From: SAR324 cluster bacterium
GTDB lineage: Bacteria > SAR324 > NAC60-12
Direction of reading: 5' to 3'
Assembly (NCBI GenBank): GCA_014382365.1
Contig: JACNJW010000039.1
Coordinates: 1 to 64,000 of the forward strand
DNA length: 64,000 bases
Part shown: piece after piece, positions 1-8,961 of the stretch
Numbering within the stretch: position 1 is the first letter of the stretch
How the letters are laid out: the number at the start of each line of letters is the position of its first letter
Program-made: the position numbers and the translations under genes
The notes under the pieces: model-generated
The model's input: the letters and a program-made list of their open reading frames with translations, nothing else
The model's database searches: none
What the model was told of the DNA's origin: nothing

Positions 1-2
1 CC

Positions 3-284
3 CATCTCAAGGGTGATGAGAATTTCAGCTGGATTGAAACACAAAATAAACAGGTACTGATTAAAAGTAAAAGCAGCGGTTATTTTGAATTTGCTTTACT
101 GAACAAAGATGATAAAAACCGTTTGAGTCTTGTTCCTTCAGGAACTCCGTATGTTGAGGAACCCAAGTCTGTACTCAAGTCCGGCAGTAACTCACCAAAC
201 ATTTCCCGGGAACAGTTGGGCGAAATCTGGCAAAGTAGGATTGAGGAAAAAAGGAATCTTAGGCCACTTCAACCCAGCAACTAG
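3..284 (+). CDS. 3' end of an unrecognised protein (5' end outside window)
   Basis: The frame is open from the window edge to a TAG at 282-284, giving the last 93 residues of a longer protein. The residues are mixed charged and polar (ENFSWIETQNKQVLIKSKSS near the start), with no membrane segment and no motif I recognise. I chose this frame over a shorter ATG-initiated frame at 130-312 because its composition is more protein-like and it runs in from the edge. Its stop shares a CTAG with the stop of a small minus-strand gene remnant, so the two ends converge without spacer. Function unknown. Confidence 0.5.
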   Translation, partial: HLKGDENFSWIETQNKQVLIKSKSSGYFEFALLNKDDKNRLSLVPSGTPYVEEPKSVLKSGSNSPNISREQLGEIWQSRIEEKRNLRPLQPSN

Positions 285-457
285 CAATTCAGTCTCAGAG
301 AGTCAAAAGTGAGGTTGACTCTGCACGCAATTGCAATTCCATTCGGGTCAAGTTCAAATGCGACAGTATCATCGATTATCTCAGAGCCAACGGTCACTAG
401 TGGTGTGGGAAGAAGATATTGTTTAAAGATGTCTGCATTTGCTGATTATTCGAACAT
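281..457 (-). pseudogene. Small broken gene remnant downstream of crcB
   Basis: Reading the minus strand from an ATG at 457 gives Met-Phe-Glu, then a TAA (446-448), then 54 uninterrupted codons to a TAG at 281-283. The downstream part looks like real protein (for example TPLVTVGSEIIDDTVAFELD). The early stop in an otherwise open frame, directly after crcB on the same strand, suggests a small gene inactivated by a nonsense mutation. Alternatively it could be a short gene using a non-ATG start such as the in-frame GTG of the VTVGSE segment. I recognise no family. Confidence 0.35.
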
Positions 458-477
458 TCCAGAGTAAAGGTTTGTGA

Positions 478-858
478 TCAACCTAGGCGGGCCAACTGCA
501 TGCCGAGGTAACACATCCCAAGACAAACTACTGTATTGACAGCAATATTAAGGACTGCCCTCCAGACTGCTCCGCTGAGCATGAGTTGCACTGATTCAAA
601 GCTGAAAGTGGAAAATGTGGTGAAGGCGCCCAAAAATCCTACTGCAAGTCCAAGCCGGAGAGCGCTGTTGATTTCCGGACGATCCAGAAAAACTGTTGCT
701 AACCAACCCAGTGCCAGTGAACCGAGCACATTCACAGCCAGAGTCCCATAAGGTAGATAATTACCAAACATGCGCCCCATCTCTCTGGCCACCAGAAATC
801 GTGACACTGCGCCTAATCCGCCTCCAACAGCAATTGCCAGCAAAGATAATTCAGACAT
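478..858 (-). CDS. crcB: Fluoride channel CrcB/Fluc
   Basis: A 126-residue protein, normal length for the Fluc family of dimeric fluoride-export channels in the inner membrane. It has four hydrophobic segments and the family signatures GNYLPYGTLAVNVLGS (about residues 32-47) and GFLGAFTTFSTFSFES (about 74-89). The Asn of the first motif and the FTTFSTF phenylalanines are the pore and fluoride-box residues known for the family. Its start lies 130 nt from the end of the patatin gene on the same strand. I looked for a fluoride riboswitch in the leader and did not see the conserved pattern. The remnant at 281-457 follows it. Confidence 0.93.
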   Translation of the reverse strand: MSELSLLAIAVGGGLGAVSRFLVAREMGRMFGNYLPYGTLAVNVLGSLALGWLATVFLDRPEINSALRLGLAVGFLGAFTTFSTFSFESVQLMLSGAVWRAVLNIAVNTVVCLGMCYLGMQLARLG

Positions 859-988
859 TGAAGAGATTAGGTTTGATGTGAAAAATAGTAAACTGAAAAT
901 AATCTCTTTGCATATTTAGTCTTGCTGACAGGCTTTATATCTTTCAGTAATTTTTTTAAGGAGAAGTTTTGGGAGCAGAAAAGAAGTG

Positions 989-1819
989 TCAGGAATCAAG
1001 CCAACTCTTGAATTTTTGTTCAAGTACTTCCAGTGAAGAAGGTCCTGCCTTTTCTACCAGCAGTTTGATTTCATCCAGTGCCATTATTCCACTGCGGTAA
1101 CCCTCTGCATAAAGTTTCATCGAATTTCCTGAATCTGTCAAACTGTAACCGGCCAGTGACGGTTTGATAATTACATCTGCCAGATCACCCTGATGATGTA
1201 TAGATCTGTCAATGGCGATGCTGAAGGCATTCAGGAGAACTTCCACCAGTGTTTCCGGTTGACGATAGCCTCCGCTGCCTAAATCAACTCCTACACATAC
1301 TTTTGCTCCCATTTCTTTAACTACTGAAACAGGCACATTTTCCACTATTGCCCCATCAACCAGCATCTTTCCATCAACTTGAGTCGGCATAAAAACACCA
1401 GGGATACAGGTACTGGCCATTATGGCTGTGGACAGGCTTCCGGTTTTGAATACCACCTTTTCACCGGTAGATATGTCTGCAGCAACAATTGCCAGCGGAA
1501 TAGTGGAATCTTCAATTAGTACATCACCCAGGTATTTTTCAATGAATTTTCCGATTTCGTTGTTGGAGAGTAAACCAAGTTTTGAAAAGGTTAAATTTGT
1601 TGCTTTTAGCCAACGTAGATTTCTGGCAACATTACGGATTTCTTCAGGAGGCATACCAAATGCGTAAAATGCGGCAGCCATTGCTCCGGCACTTGTTCCG
1701 CACAACGCACAAGGACGCAGGTTTTCTTCCTCTAAGGCTTTCAAAACGCCAAGATGTGCAGTTCCTCTAAATGCTCCACCTCCTAAAGCCAGCCCCAGAT
1801 TGTGTGGATCTTCTTCCAT
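989..1819 (-). CDS. Patatin-like phospholipase family protein
   Basis: A 276-residue member of the bacterial patatin / RssA-YlbK group of serine hydrolases with a Ser-Asp dyad. The oxyanion-hole motif GGGAFRG is at residues 13-19, the nucleophile elbow GTSAG at 41-45 (Ser43), and the catalytic Asp is in VDGAIVENVP (Asp155). No signal peptide is visible, so a cytoplasmic or membrane-surface role on phospholipids or acyl esters is inferred; the substrate is unknown. It starts 37 nt after the aspartoacylase-like gene and probably shares its transcript. Confidence 0.88.
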   Translation of the reverse strand: MEEDPHNLGLALGGGAFRGTAHLGVLKALEEENLRPCALCGTSAGAMAAAFYAFGMPPEEIRNVARNLRWLKATNLTFSKLGLLSNNEIGKFIEKYLGDVLIEDSTIPLAIVAADISTGEKVVFKTGSLSTAIMASTCIPGVFMPTQVDGKMLVDGAIVENVPVSVVKEMGAKVCVGVDLGSGGYRQPETLVEVLLNAFSIAIDRSIHHQGDLADVIIKPSLAGYSLTDSGNSMKLYAEGYRSGIMALDEIKLLVEKAGPSSLEVLEQKFKSWLDS

Positions 1820-1856
1820 TATTATTTTATGTTCTTAGTTAGTGTTAAATGAATTC

Positions 1857-2762
1857 TTATTCAACCAAAAACTTTGCCAGCTCCTGTCGTTGGTGAGGAG
1901 CATGAATTGGATTTTTCAACAGAAGTACTCCACTGTATGGTGACTCCAAATCCAGTTTCCCTTTTCTGTTGTATAGTGTGGCAATCACATCTCCTTCAGT
2001 GACAGCATCTCCTGCGTTTATATGCCAGCAGAGAACACCTCCGTCTGGAGAATACCATTTTTTGAGCTGAGACTCTGTCTGCCAGATTCGGGATCCTTCA
2101 ACTTTCGGCAACAGACCAAAGAAACGCCTCAGATAAATCAGACTTTCCTCAACCTGCTCGTCCTGAACACTACGACTGCATGACAGCTCAAAGGTCAGGG
2201 CAACTTTTCCACGTTGAAAATTAGTATCAGAGAAACTATGTGATGGAATCTTCCAACTCAAGAGATGCAGAATTCCTAAGCCGCTTACATGTACCTTTTC
2301 GGATTCGTGATAGTAGATGTGTGCTACAGTTTCTACTCCTGCAGTATGTAAATCAAGGATGATATCAGCAGGTGCAGACAAGTCCAGCAAAGTCTTGATC
2401 CAATTCCCTTCCTGGCTTGGCTCATCCTCTAAATTTCCAATTCGGTTCCAGTTCCAACAGTTTTGCTGGTTGGTGTGCAGGTTATTGTAACCAGTCTGCA
2501 CGCCCATGATCTGGCTGTCCAGACCCATTGGATTTGAGAGTGGAACACAAATGAAATTATATGCCAGCTGCTGTTCCTCGATTTCCTGCATGAATTCATG
2601 CACAACCGGAATGCCGGTCAATTCTATACCATGAATTCCTGCCTGCAGATAAACAGTCTTCGTGGCCTCCGGATGCTGATAACGCCAGACATCAATTTCA
2701 AAAGTTGTCCCACTGGCTGTGCTATGCAGAGGAATTGTTTCACAGGAAAAATTTGCTGTCAT
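1857..2762 (-). CDS. Succinylglutamate desuccinylase/aspartoacylase-family zinc hydrolase
   Basis: A 301-residue M14-like metallohydrolase of the AstE/AspA superfamily. The zinc-binding H-x-x-E is in GIHGIELTG (His44, Glu47), the DLHTAG motif at about 137-142 gives further metal and substrate residues, and TFELS near residue 190 probably holds the catalytic Glu. The C-terminal part (about 225-300) has the lipoyl-like beta domain of this family (INAGDAVTEGDVIATL). It begins 12 nt after the lipoprotein gene. The exact amidated or acylated substrate cannot be read from sequence; AstE itself is unlikely because no ast genes are nearby. Confidence 0.8.
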   Translation of the reverse strand: MTANFSCETIPLHSTASGTTFEIDVWRYQHPEATKTVYLQAGIHGIELTGIPVVHEFMQEIEEQQLAYNFICVPLSNPMGLDSQIMGVQTGYNNLHTNQQNCWNWNRIGNLEDEPSQEGNWIKTLLDLSAPADIILDLHTAGVETVAHIYYHESEKVHVSGLGILHLLSWKIPSHSFSDTNFQRGKVALTFELSCSRSVQDEQVEESLIYLRRFFGLLPKVEGSRIWQTESQLKKWYSPDGGVLCWHINAGDAVTEGDVIATLYNRKGKLDLESPYSGVLLLKNPIHAPHQRQELAKFLVE

Positions 2763-2774
2763 TTCATAATTGAT

Positions 2775-4301
2775 TTAGTAGACGTCTGCAGGTGTTGTTT
2801 GATAACTCATTGTTCCAACTTCAACAAGACCGCCGCTGGTGGTAAATGTAAAAACTCTCCAGAGAGTTCCAGCACTGTTTGGTGCATTATACGTGGTTAT
2901 AGTACTGTTGTAATAAACTTTAACCGAAGCACCGGAATTAGCTAGCTTTGAAATACTGGAGCTGGCTTTATTTGTATAATCATGAATGCTGTAGCTGTAG
3001 TTTCCACTTCTGACAGCAGTAACAGTTATAGTTTCAGTTCCGGGTGCTGATGTTTCATCTCTGTCTAGTGTTGTGTTATCGCTGGCACCATAGATATATT
3101 TTTTATGATTTACACCACTAACATTGGTATCGTAATAAATATGAAAAGTAGCACTGGAATTGTCTGGAATGCTAAAGTGTGAGTCTATGTCTGTAGCTGT
3201 ACTGCCTGTGGGCCAGGACAAGACAATCCGCATGGCACCACTGGCCAAAGTTGTTGAAATAGAGGAATCCTGACTGCTGACGTTTCCACAGGAATAAACA
3301 TGAAATGTGCTGTCAATGTATCCGGATTTACTGGTCTGAGCGGTATACCAGCCACGGTTCATACTGAGGGAATAATTGCCTGACCCATCTGTGGTAGCAG
3401 TATAGTCTGCAGTTCCGCTGGTTGTGTTCAACCCTCTGCGAAAACTCATAGAAACACTGCTTACATTTGCACTGCTGACAGCATCAGTTATATTTCCTGA
3501 AATAGTACCGGAAGTTGCGCAACTGCTTGAAAGCATTTTAAGTGATGATACTTTCAGTGTCTGGCCATCTGAAGAGAGTGTTGCTGTCTGGGTTTCATCC
3601 AGATAGCCGCTTTTGCTGTATGTCAGAATATATGTGCCGGTTGCCAGTGAGGATTGTGTATAATCTCCGCTGCTGTCAGAGGATGTTGATGCCACAGTAG
3701 TAGCAGATAAAGCATAACTGATGCTGACATCCGACAATGCACTGCTGCCTGACTGACTGATGATACTGCCCTTAATGGTTCCTGAGCCAGAGGTTGAGGT
3801 AGTGAAACCATTGCTGGTATAGGCACTTGCGAGTTTATTGCAAGAAGAGTCTGTTACTGAAGTGGTTGCACGTAGTTGATAAGTGGTTCCTGAACTAAGA
3901 TTGTCTGCAGGCGTTGAAGTAAAAGTCTTGTCACTGTTTGAAACAGAAGGTGCAGCCGACATTTTGATACAGGTTGAAAAGTTATCTGCTGATAGTTGAA
4001 AACTGCCGGAACATGTTGTGTCAGAGGTGTTTGTAGAGAGACTGTCTGTAAACATTGCTTCACTAAATGTAAAAGCAACTGTAGAAGTGACTGCATTTCC
4101 TGTTGAATTATCCGTGGGGCTTACTGCAGAAACGCTAGGCTTGGTGGTATCGCTTGATGCAGTACAACCGGCTCCTAATTTTTGATAATCACTCTTCTTG
4201 CCGTATTCACTTCTTTCGATTCCACAACTGTTCAAAAAGAGAAATAACAGAGGTAAAATAAACGGTGTTAAAACAACACTCATTTTTTTTGTTAAATACA
4301 T
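2775..4301 (-). CDS. Ser/Thr-rich lipoprotein with Ig-like and carboxypeptidase-regulatory-like domains
   Basis: A 508-residue predicted lipoprotein. The N-terminus has a hydrophobic signal ending in the lipobox FLNSC (Cys26). About residues 53-165 resemble a bacterial Ig-like (Big_5 type) domain opening with KPSVSAVSPTDNSTG and containing FTFSEAM. Two beta-sandwich repeats of the carboxypeptidase-regulatory type follow (GTIKGSIISQSG and SGTISGNITDAVSS). The C-terminal part (about 355-450) has the pattern of a YfaP-like domain (TDIDSHFSIPD, then GTETITVTAVRSGNYSYSI). It is extremely rich in Ser and Thr. A surface or periplasmic binding/adhesion role is inferred only. It is 12 nt upstream of the aspartoacylase-like gene. 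Confidence 0.75.
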   Translation of the reverse strand: MYLTKKMSVVLTPFILPLLFLFLNSCGIERSEYGKKSDYQKLGAGCTASSDTTKPSVSAVSPTDNSTGNAVTSTVAFTFSEAMFTDSLSTNTSDTTCSGSFQLSADNFSTCIKMSAAPSVSNSDKTFTSTPADNLSSGTTYQLRATTSVTDSSCNKLASAYTSNGFTTSTSGSGTIKGSIISQSGSSALSDVSISYALSATTVASTSSDSSGDYTQSSLATGTYILTYSKSGYLDETQTATLSSDGQTLKVSSLKMLSSSCATSGTISGNITDAVSSANVSSVSMSFRRGLNTTSGTADYTATTDGSGNYSLSMNRGWYTAQTSKSGYIDSTFHVYSCGNVSSQDSSISTTLASGAMRIVLSWPTGSTATDIDSHFSIPDNSSATFHIYYDTNVSGVNHKKYIYGASDNTTLDRDETSAPGTETITVTAVRSGNYSYSIHDYTNKASSSISKLANSGASVKVYYNSTITTYNAPNSAGTLWRVFTFTTSGGLVEVGTMSYQTTPADVY

Positions 4302-4417
4302 CAGACTTGCTCCAGAGATTATTCTGCTGGGATTTTGTGCATTAATTTATTTTTAGATTCACCCAGTTTAAAGTTCAAGTTAAATGCAGTATTCAAGCCA
4401 GTTTTGAGTACAATTAG

Positions 4418-6025
4418 TTACATCCTAAAAACTCCGTAGCGTGTTTGCTCAACAGGTGCATTTAAAGCTGTTGAGAGCGCCAATCCCAGGACCATTCTTG
4501 TATCTGCGGGATCAATAATTCCATCGTCCCAGAGACGTGCTGTAGCATAATACGGATGTCCCTGATGTTCATATTGTTCTCGAATAGGACGCTTAAATTC
4601 TTCCTCTTCTTCAGTTCTCCATTTTTTTCCGGAGGCTTCAATGTTTTCCCGTTTTACAGTTGCCAAAACTGATGCAGCCTGTTCTCCACCCATCACAGAA
4701 ATACGGGCATTGGGCCATGTCCAGAGCATTCTTGGACCATAAGCTCTTCCGCACATGCCGTAATTTCCAGCGCCATGAGAGCCGCCGATTATCACAGTGA
4801 ACTTTGGTACTTTTGCACAGGAAACAGCAGTTACCATTTTTGCTCCGTCTTTAGCTATACCACCGTGTTCATATTCCTGACCAACCATGAATCCGGTAAT
4901 ATTTTGCAAAAATATCAGTGGAATACCACGTTGATTGCACAACTCCACAAAATGCGCCCCTTTGAGTGCAGACTCAGAAAACAGGATACCGTTGTTTGCT
5001 ACAATTCCGACCGGATAACCGTGAATGTGTGCAAAGGCAGTCACCAGGGTTGTGCCGTAAAGTTCCTTGAATTCACGAAACTCAGATCCGTCAACGATGC
5101 GTGCCAGTACTTCGCGCACATCATAAAATTGTCTAGTGTCTTGAGGTAAAATACCATGCAGTTCCTGCAGTTGATAAAGCGGTTCAACTACTGGTTTGGT
5201 CTGTAACGGCATCACTTTTTTTCGATTCAGTCCGGAAACAATTTCTCTGGCAATACTTAGGGCATGTGCGTCATTTTGGGCAAGATGATCCGTGACTCCG
5301 GAAATACGGCTGTGAATTTCACCACCGCCAAGTTCTTCGGCAGTCACAGAATGTCCGGTTGCTGCTTTAACCAGCGGCGGTCCTCCTAAAAAAATTGTAC
5401 CTTGATCCTTGACGATTACATTTTCATCACTCATTGCGGGAACATAGGCTCCACCGGCGGTGCAGGATCCCATCACTACTGCGATTTGAGAAATTCCTTT
5501 GGCCGATAAATTTGCCTGATTGTAGAATATCCGGCCAAAATGCTCTTTGTCCGGAAAAACCTCATCCTGTCGAGGAAGAAATGCTCCTCCGGAATCTACC
5601 AGATAAATACAGGGCAGATGATTTTCCAATGCGATTTCCTGTGCCCGCAGATGTTTTTTGACCGTCAGCGGATAATATGTCCCGCCCTTGACTGTTGCGT
5701 CATTTGCGACAACCATTACTTCTGTTTCGGAAACACGACCGATACCTGTTATTATTCCGGCAGCAGGAACATCATCATCGTACAAATCATGTGCAGCAAG
5801 TGGCGAGAATTCTAAAAATGGAGAGCCTGGATCAAGTAATAAACGCACACGTTCATGCGGCAGGAGTTTACCTCGGGCACAATGTTTTTTCCGGGCCTTT
5901 TCACTGCCTCCGAGGGCTGACATTTCCAATTTTTGCTTTAGATCTTCAAGCAGATTTTCCATGAATTTCGTGTTACTCAGAAAATCTTGGGAATGTACGT
6001 CAATTTTTGTGGCAAAGACAGGCAT
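4418..6025 (-). CDS. mccB: Methylcrotonyl-CoA carboxylase carboxyltransferase (beta) subunit
   Basis: A 535-residue biotin-dependent acyl-CoA carboxyltransferase, the normal length for MccB. It opens with the MCC-type N-terminus ([19 protein letters not shown]) and has the acyl-CoA-site glycine motifs ([31 protein letters not shown]) and the C-terminal carboxybiotin half ([37 protein letters not shown]). In leucine catabolism it carboxylates 3-methylcrotonyl-CoA with a biotinylated alpha subunit. The alpha subunit, hydratase and isovaleryl-CoA dehydrogenase are not in this window, so the partner must lie elsewhere. A geranyl-CoA or propionyl-CoA role cannot be excluded but MCC is the best fit. 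Confidence 0.87.
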   Translation of the reverse strand: MPVFATKIDVHSQDFLSNTKFMENLLEDLKQKLEMSALGGSEKARKKHCARGKLLPHERVRLLLDPGSPFLEFSPLAAHDLYDDDVPAAGIITGIGRVSETEVMVVANDATVKGGTYYPLTVKKHLRAQEIALENHLPCIYLVDSGGAFLPRQDEVFPDKEHFGRIFYNQANLSAKGISQIAVVMGSCTAGGAYVPAMSDENVIVKDQGTIFLGGPPLVKAATGHSVTAEELGGGEIHSRISGVTDHLAQNDAHALSIAREIVSGLNRKKVMPLQTKPVVEPLYQLQELHGILPQDTRQFYDVREVLARIVDGSEFREFKELYGTTLVTAFAHIHGYPVGIVANNGILFSESALKGAHFVELCNQRGIPLIFLQNITGFMVGQEYEHGGIAKDGAKMVTAVSCAKVPKFTVIIGGSHGAGNYGMCGRAYGPRMLWTWPNARISVMGGEQAASVLATVKRENIEASGKKWRTEEEEEFKRPIREQYEHQGHPYYATARLWDDGIIDPADTRMVLGLALSTALNAPVEQTRYGVFRM

Positions 6026-6880
6026 TGCTAGAATTCAGAATTCAGGATTTAGACAGAAAATTACACAAAAGTGCACTCGTAACTAATTTGATACTAGCTG
6101 GATATATGTTTAATTTCAAGCCAATCACGCTTGGTATAATCAAACAGCTTTCAAATACCAGTCATATTCAAGTGGTGCAATTTTGTTCAAAAAACGACTT
6201 TGCTCACTGCTCTTCAAAGTAGAATACAAGCTGCAAAAATCTTGTCCAAAATATTCAGGTAAGATTTTTGCCTGCTCAAAATTATTTTCAGCCTGTTTCC
6301 AGGTTCGTGAAAGATTGGTATCAGTTTGTAAACAGGTATTACCAACAGAGTCAGTATGAATATTACCACTGAGAAAACTAGCGGCCAGTCATGGTAGCTG
6401 GAAAAAGCAGCCTGAACACTTTTCTAATCATCATTGTTTCAGCAGTACCAAACTATTCCGGAATGACAAAATAGTCCTATGATGGAATAATAAATCAGCA
6501 GCAGTGCGGTGAGGATATTTTTTTCTGAAAGAACTAATGTGATTGTTAAATTAGCTCTCGAATTAGCTCTCGAGAGATGTGCTATCAAGTCCAGAGATAC
6601 TTCAATCAGCAAAGGGTCTTGTTTCACTAGATGGATGCATTTTTAGCATAAGCATGAATGACATGGTATATTAATGTGTCAATTAACACAGACATTCTGG
6701 AAGACACATATTTTTGTTATTCAAGACAGAATCAGGCTGTAATATTTCAAGAAAAATGAGACTTGAGGTCTAGGCATTCTGATGTTATTTCTATTATCTG
6801 ATTTCGACTTGGTATAAACAGAGAACAGGTAATGATGATTTTACTAAAATAGTTCACAGCATTTTAATGAAAACTTAAAA
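6026..6880. other. 855-bp interval without an intact gene
   Basis: The stretch between mccB (minus) and the flavoprotein gene (plus) holds no intact coding region I can support. Its middle holds the decayed membrane-protein frame described separately (6214-6627). Within that frame, positions 6549-6572 are a perfect tandem duplication of AATTAGCTCTCG. The rest is AT-rich and should include the promoters of the two divergent neighbours. I could not assign convincing -35/-10 pairs. Confidence 0.5.
6214..6627 (-). pseudogene. Decayed membrane-protein gene
   Basis: One minus-strand frame reads from an ATG at 6627 to a TGA at 6214-6216 and is broken only by a TGA (6439-6441) and a TAG five codons later. 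Both halves are strongly hydrophobic: before the stops NILTALLLIYYSIIGLFCHS, after them PLVFSVVIFILTLLVIPVYK. Two membrane segments separated by in-frame stops suggest a gene of about 138 codons that has lost function. A 12-bp in-frame tandem duplication (6549-6572) produces a repeated Arg-Ala-Asn-Ser. The family is not recognisable. A chance open frame in AT-rich DNA is the alternative. Confidence 0.35.
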
Positions 6881-8956
6881 ATGAAAAGAGACCCTCGTTA
6901 CGATATTCTTTTTGAACCGGTAAAAATAGGACCAGTGACTGCAAAAAACCGGTTTTTTCAAGTTCCTCACTGTAACGGAATGGGCTATCTACGTCCAAGA
7001 AGTTTGGCTGCAATGCGTGAAATGAAAGCTGAAGGAGGATGGGCTGTGGTTTGCACTGAGGAAGTGTACATTCATTCCAGTTCTGAATGTGATTCTATGG
7101 TTGAAGGGCGTCTTTGGGACGACGGTGACATTCCGGCATTAGCATTGATGACCGAGGCTGTTCACAAACATGGTTCTCTGGCTGGAATCGAATTGCAGCA
7201 CGCCGGCTATTGCAGTACAAATAACTTCAGTCGTATACCTCCTATTTCTCCCAGCACGATGTCAGTTGACAGCTACGCTCCAGTTCAGTCACATGCAATG
7301 AATAAGTCTGATATACGTGACTTCCGGAAATGGCACCGCAGGGCGGCATTGAGGGCAAAGCAGGCTGGTTTTGATTTGATTTATGTTTATGCGGCACACA
7401 GCGGAACACTATTGTCACACTTTCTTTCTCGCCGCATCAACAAACGCACGGACGAGTATGGAGGAAGTCTGGAAAACCGTGTGCGCCTCTTTCGCGAATT
7501 AATTGAAGATACCAAGGATGCAGTCGGAGATTCATGTGCAGTAGCTGTACGTTTTGCAGTTGAGGAATTTCTTGGACCGCAGGGAATTACTGCTGACAAT
7601 GAAGGCAGGGACATCGTGGAAATGCTGGCGGAACTGCCGGATCTTTGGGATGTTAATATCAGCGACTGGAGTATGGATTCAGCTACATCTCGCTTTGAAC
7701 TGGAAGGTTATCAGGAACCATACATAAGTTTTGTGAAATCATTGACATCAAAACCGGTGGTTGGTGTAGGCCGTTACACTTCTCCGGACTCAATGCTCTC
7801 TTTGATTCAACGCGGTGTGATGGATATGATCGGCGCAGCACGTCCCTCAATTGCAGATCCATTTTTGCCAAAAAAAATAGAAGAAGGGCGTGAAGATGAA
7901 ATCCGGGAATGTATCGGTTGCAATATCTGTGTTTCGGGTGATAAGCTTTCTGTACCCATTCGCTGCACCCAAAATCCAACTATGGGAGAAGAATGGAGGC
8001 GCGGTTGGCATCCTGAACAGATTGAAGCAAAAAAAAGCGATGACGGTGTTCTGATAGTAGGTGGCGGACCTTCCGGATTGGAATGTGCGCTTGCGCTCGG
8101 ACAGCGCGGATATCGGGTAATTCTAGCCGAAGCTTCTGCAGAACTTGGCGGGAGGGTCAGCAGGGAAAGTCGACTTCCAGGTCTAGCTGAATGGGGACGT
8201 GTCCGAGATTACAGAGTTTTGATGCTGGAACGATTGGCAAACATCTCCATCTATCGCGAAAATCCACTTAGTGCAGCAGATATCATAGAGTTCAGTGCAG
8301 AAGACCAATTTAATTATTCCCATGTACTGCTTGCAACTGGAGCAAGATGGAGAAAAAATGGAATGGGAAGGGTCCACAGGGAGCCAATTCCGGGACTTGA
8401 AAAAATTCCGGTATTTACGCCGGATGATATTATGGACGGTGTATTAGTACCAGGAAAAGTAGTTATATTCGATGATGATCATTATTACCTGGGTGGTGTC
8501 TTTGCAGAAAAACTACGGGCAGAAGGCCACGAAGTTATACTGGTCACGCCTGCACCGGATGTCTCTACCTGGACACATAATACTCTTGAGCAGAAAAAGA
8601 TTCAAAAAAAATTAATTGAAATTGGAGTGGAGATAATCACGCAGACTGAACTAAGTGCTGCGGCTACAGGGAAAGTTGAACTCTCCTGTGTTTTCACTGC
8701 CAGAAAAACAGAAAAACTTTGCGACAGCCTGCTGCTTATTACAGAACGAACACCGAATAATGAACTTTTTCAGGCTTTGGATGCAGATCAAGGTAGCATG
8801 TCCAGGGCTGGAATCAAGTCACTTAAATGCATTGGAGACTCATTTGCTCCAGGTACCATTGCTGTTGCAGTATACTCAGGTCACCTTGCAGCCAGAGAGT
8901 TTCAATCCGAAAGACAGGAGGAGGTTCCCTTCATGCGGGAACGGATTCAACTTTGA
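6881..8956 (+). CDS. TMADH/DMADH/histamine dehydrogenase-like Fe-S flavoprotein
   Basis: A 691-residue oxidoreductase with an Old-Yellow-Enzyme TIM barrel (about 1-340), a 4Fe-4S site (CIGCNICVSGDKLSVPIRC) and a C-terminal ADP/FAD-binding part (VLIVGGGPSGLE). The whole layout matches trimethylamine dehydrogenase, including VPHC at 28-31. Its Cys31 corresponds to the TMADH Cys that forms 6-S-cysteinyl-FMN. The catalytic set YVYxAH and WxxD is kept. Two of the three aromatic substrate-cage residues differ: TMADH Tyr60 aligns with Glu, and Trp355 aligns with Asp; Trp264 is kept. A quaternary-like trimethylamine pocket is therefore unlikely. A primary or secondary amine such as histamine, or another substrate, is inferred. 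It ends 5 nt from the convergent nnrDE gene. Confidence 0.85.
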   Translation: MKRDPRYDILFEPVKIGPVTAKNRFFQVPHCNGMGYLRPRSLAAMREMKAEGGWAVVCTEEVYIHSSSECDSMVEGRLWDDGDIPALALMTEAVHKHGSLAGIELQHAGYCSTNNFSRIPPISPSTMSVDSYAPVQSHAMNKSDIRDFRKWHRRAALRAKQAGFDLIYVYAAHSGTLLSHFLSRRINKRTDEYGGSLENRVRLFRELIEDTKDAVGDSCAVAVRFAVEEFLGPQGITADNEGRDIVEMLAELPDLWDVNISDWSMDSATSRFELEGYQEPYISFVKSLTSKPVVGVGRYTSPDSMLSLIQRGVMDMIGAARPSIADPFLPKKIEEGREDEIRECIGCNICVSGDKLSVPIRCTQNPTMGEEWRRGWHPEQIEAKKSDDGVLIVGGGPSGLECALALGQRGYRVILAEASAELGGRVSRESRLPGLAEWGRVRDYRVLMLERLANISIYRENPLSAADIIEFSAEDQFNYSHVLLATGARWRKNGMGRVHREPIPGLEKIPVFTPDDIMDGVLVPGKVVIFDDDHYYLGGVFAEKLRAEGHEVILVTPAPDVSTWTHNTLEQKKIQKKLIEIGVEIITQTELSAAATGKVELSCVFTARKTEKLCDSLLLITERTPNNELFQALDADQGSMSRAGIKSLKCIGDSFAPGTIAVAVYSGHLAAREFQSERQEEVPFMRERIQL

Positions 8957-8961
8957 TGCTT

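Noticed and set aside
859-988. Fluoride riboswitch upstream of crcB
   Set aside because: The leader does not show the conserved riboswitch pattern; only AT-rich sequence is visible.
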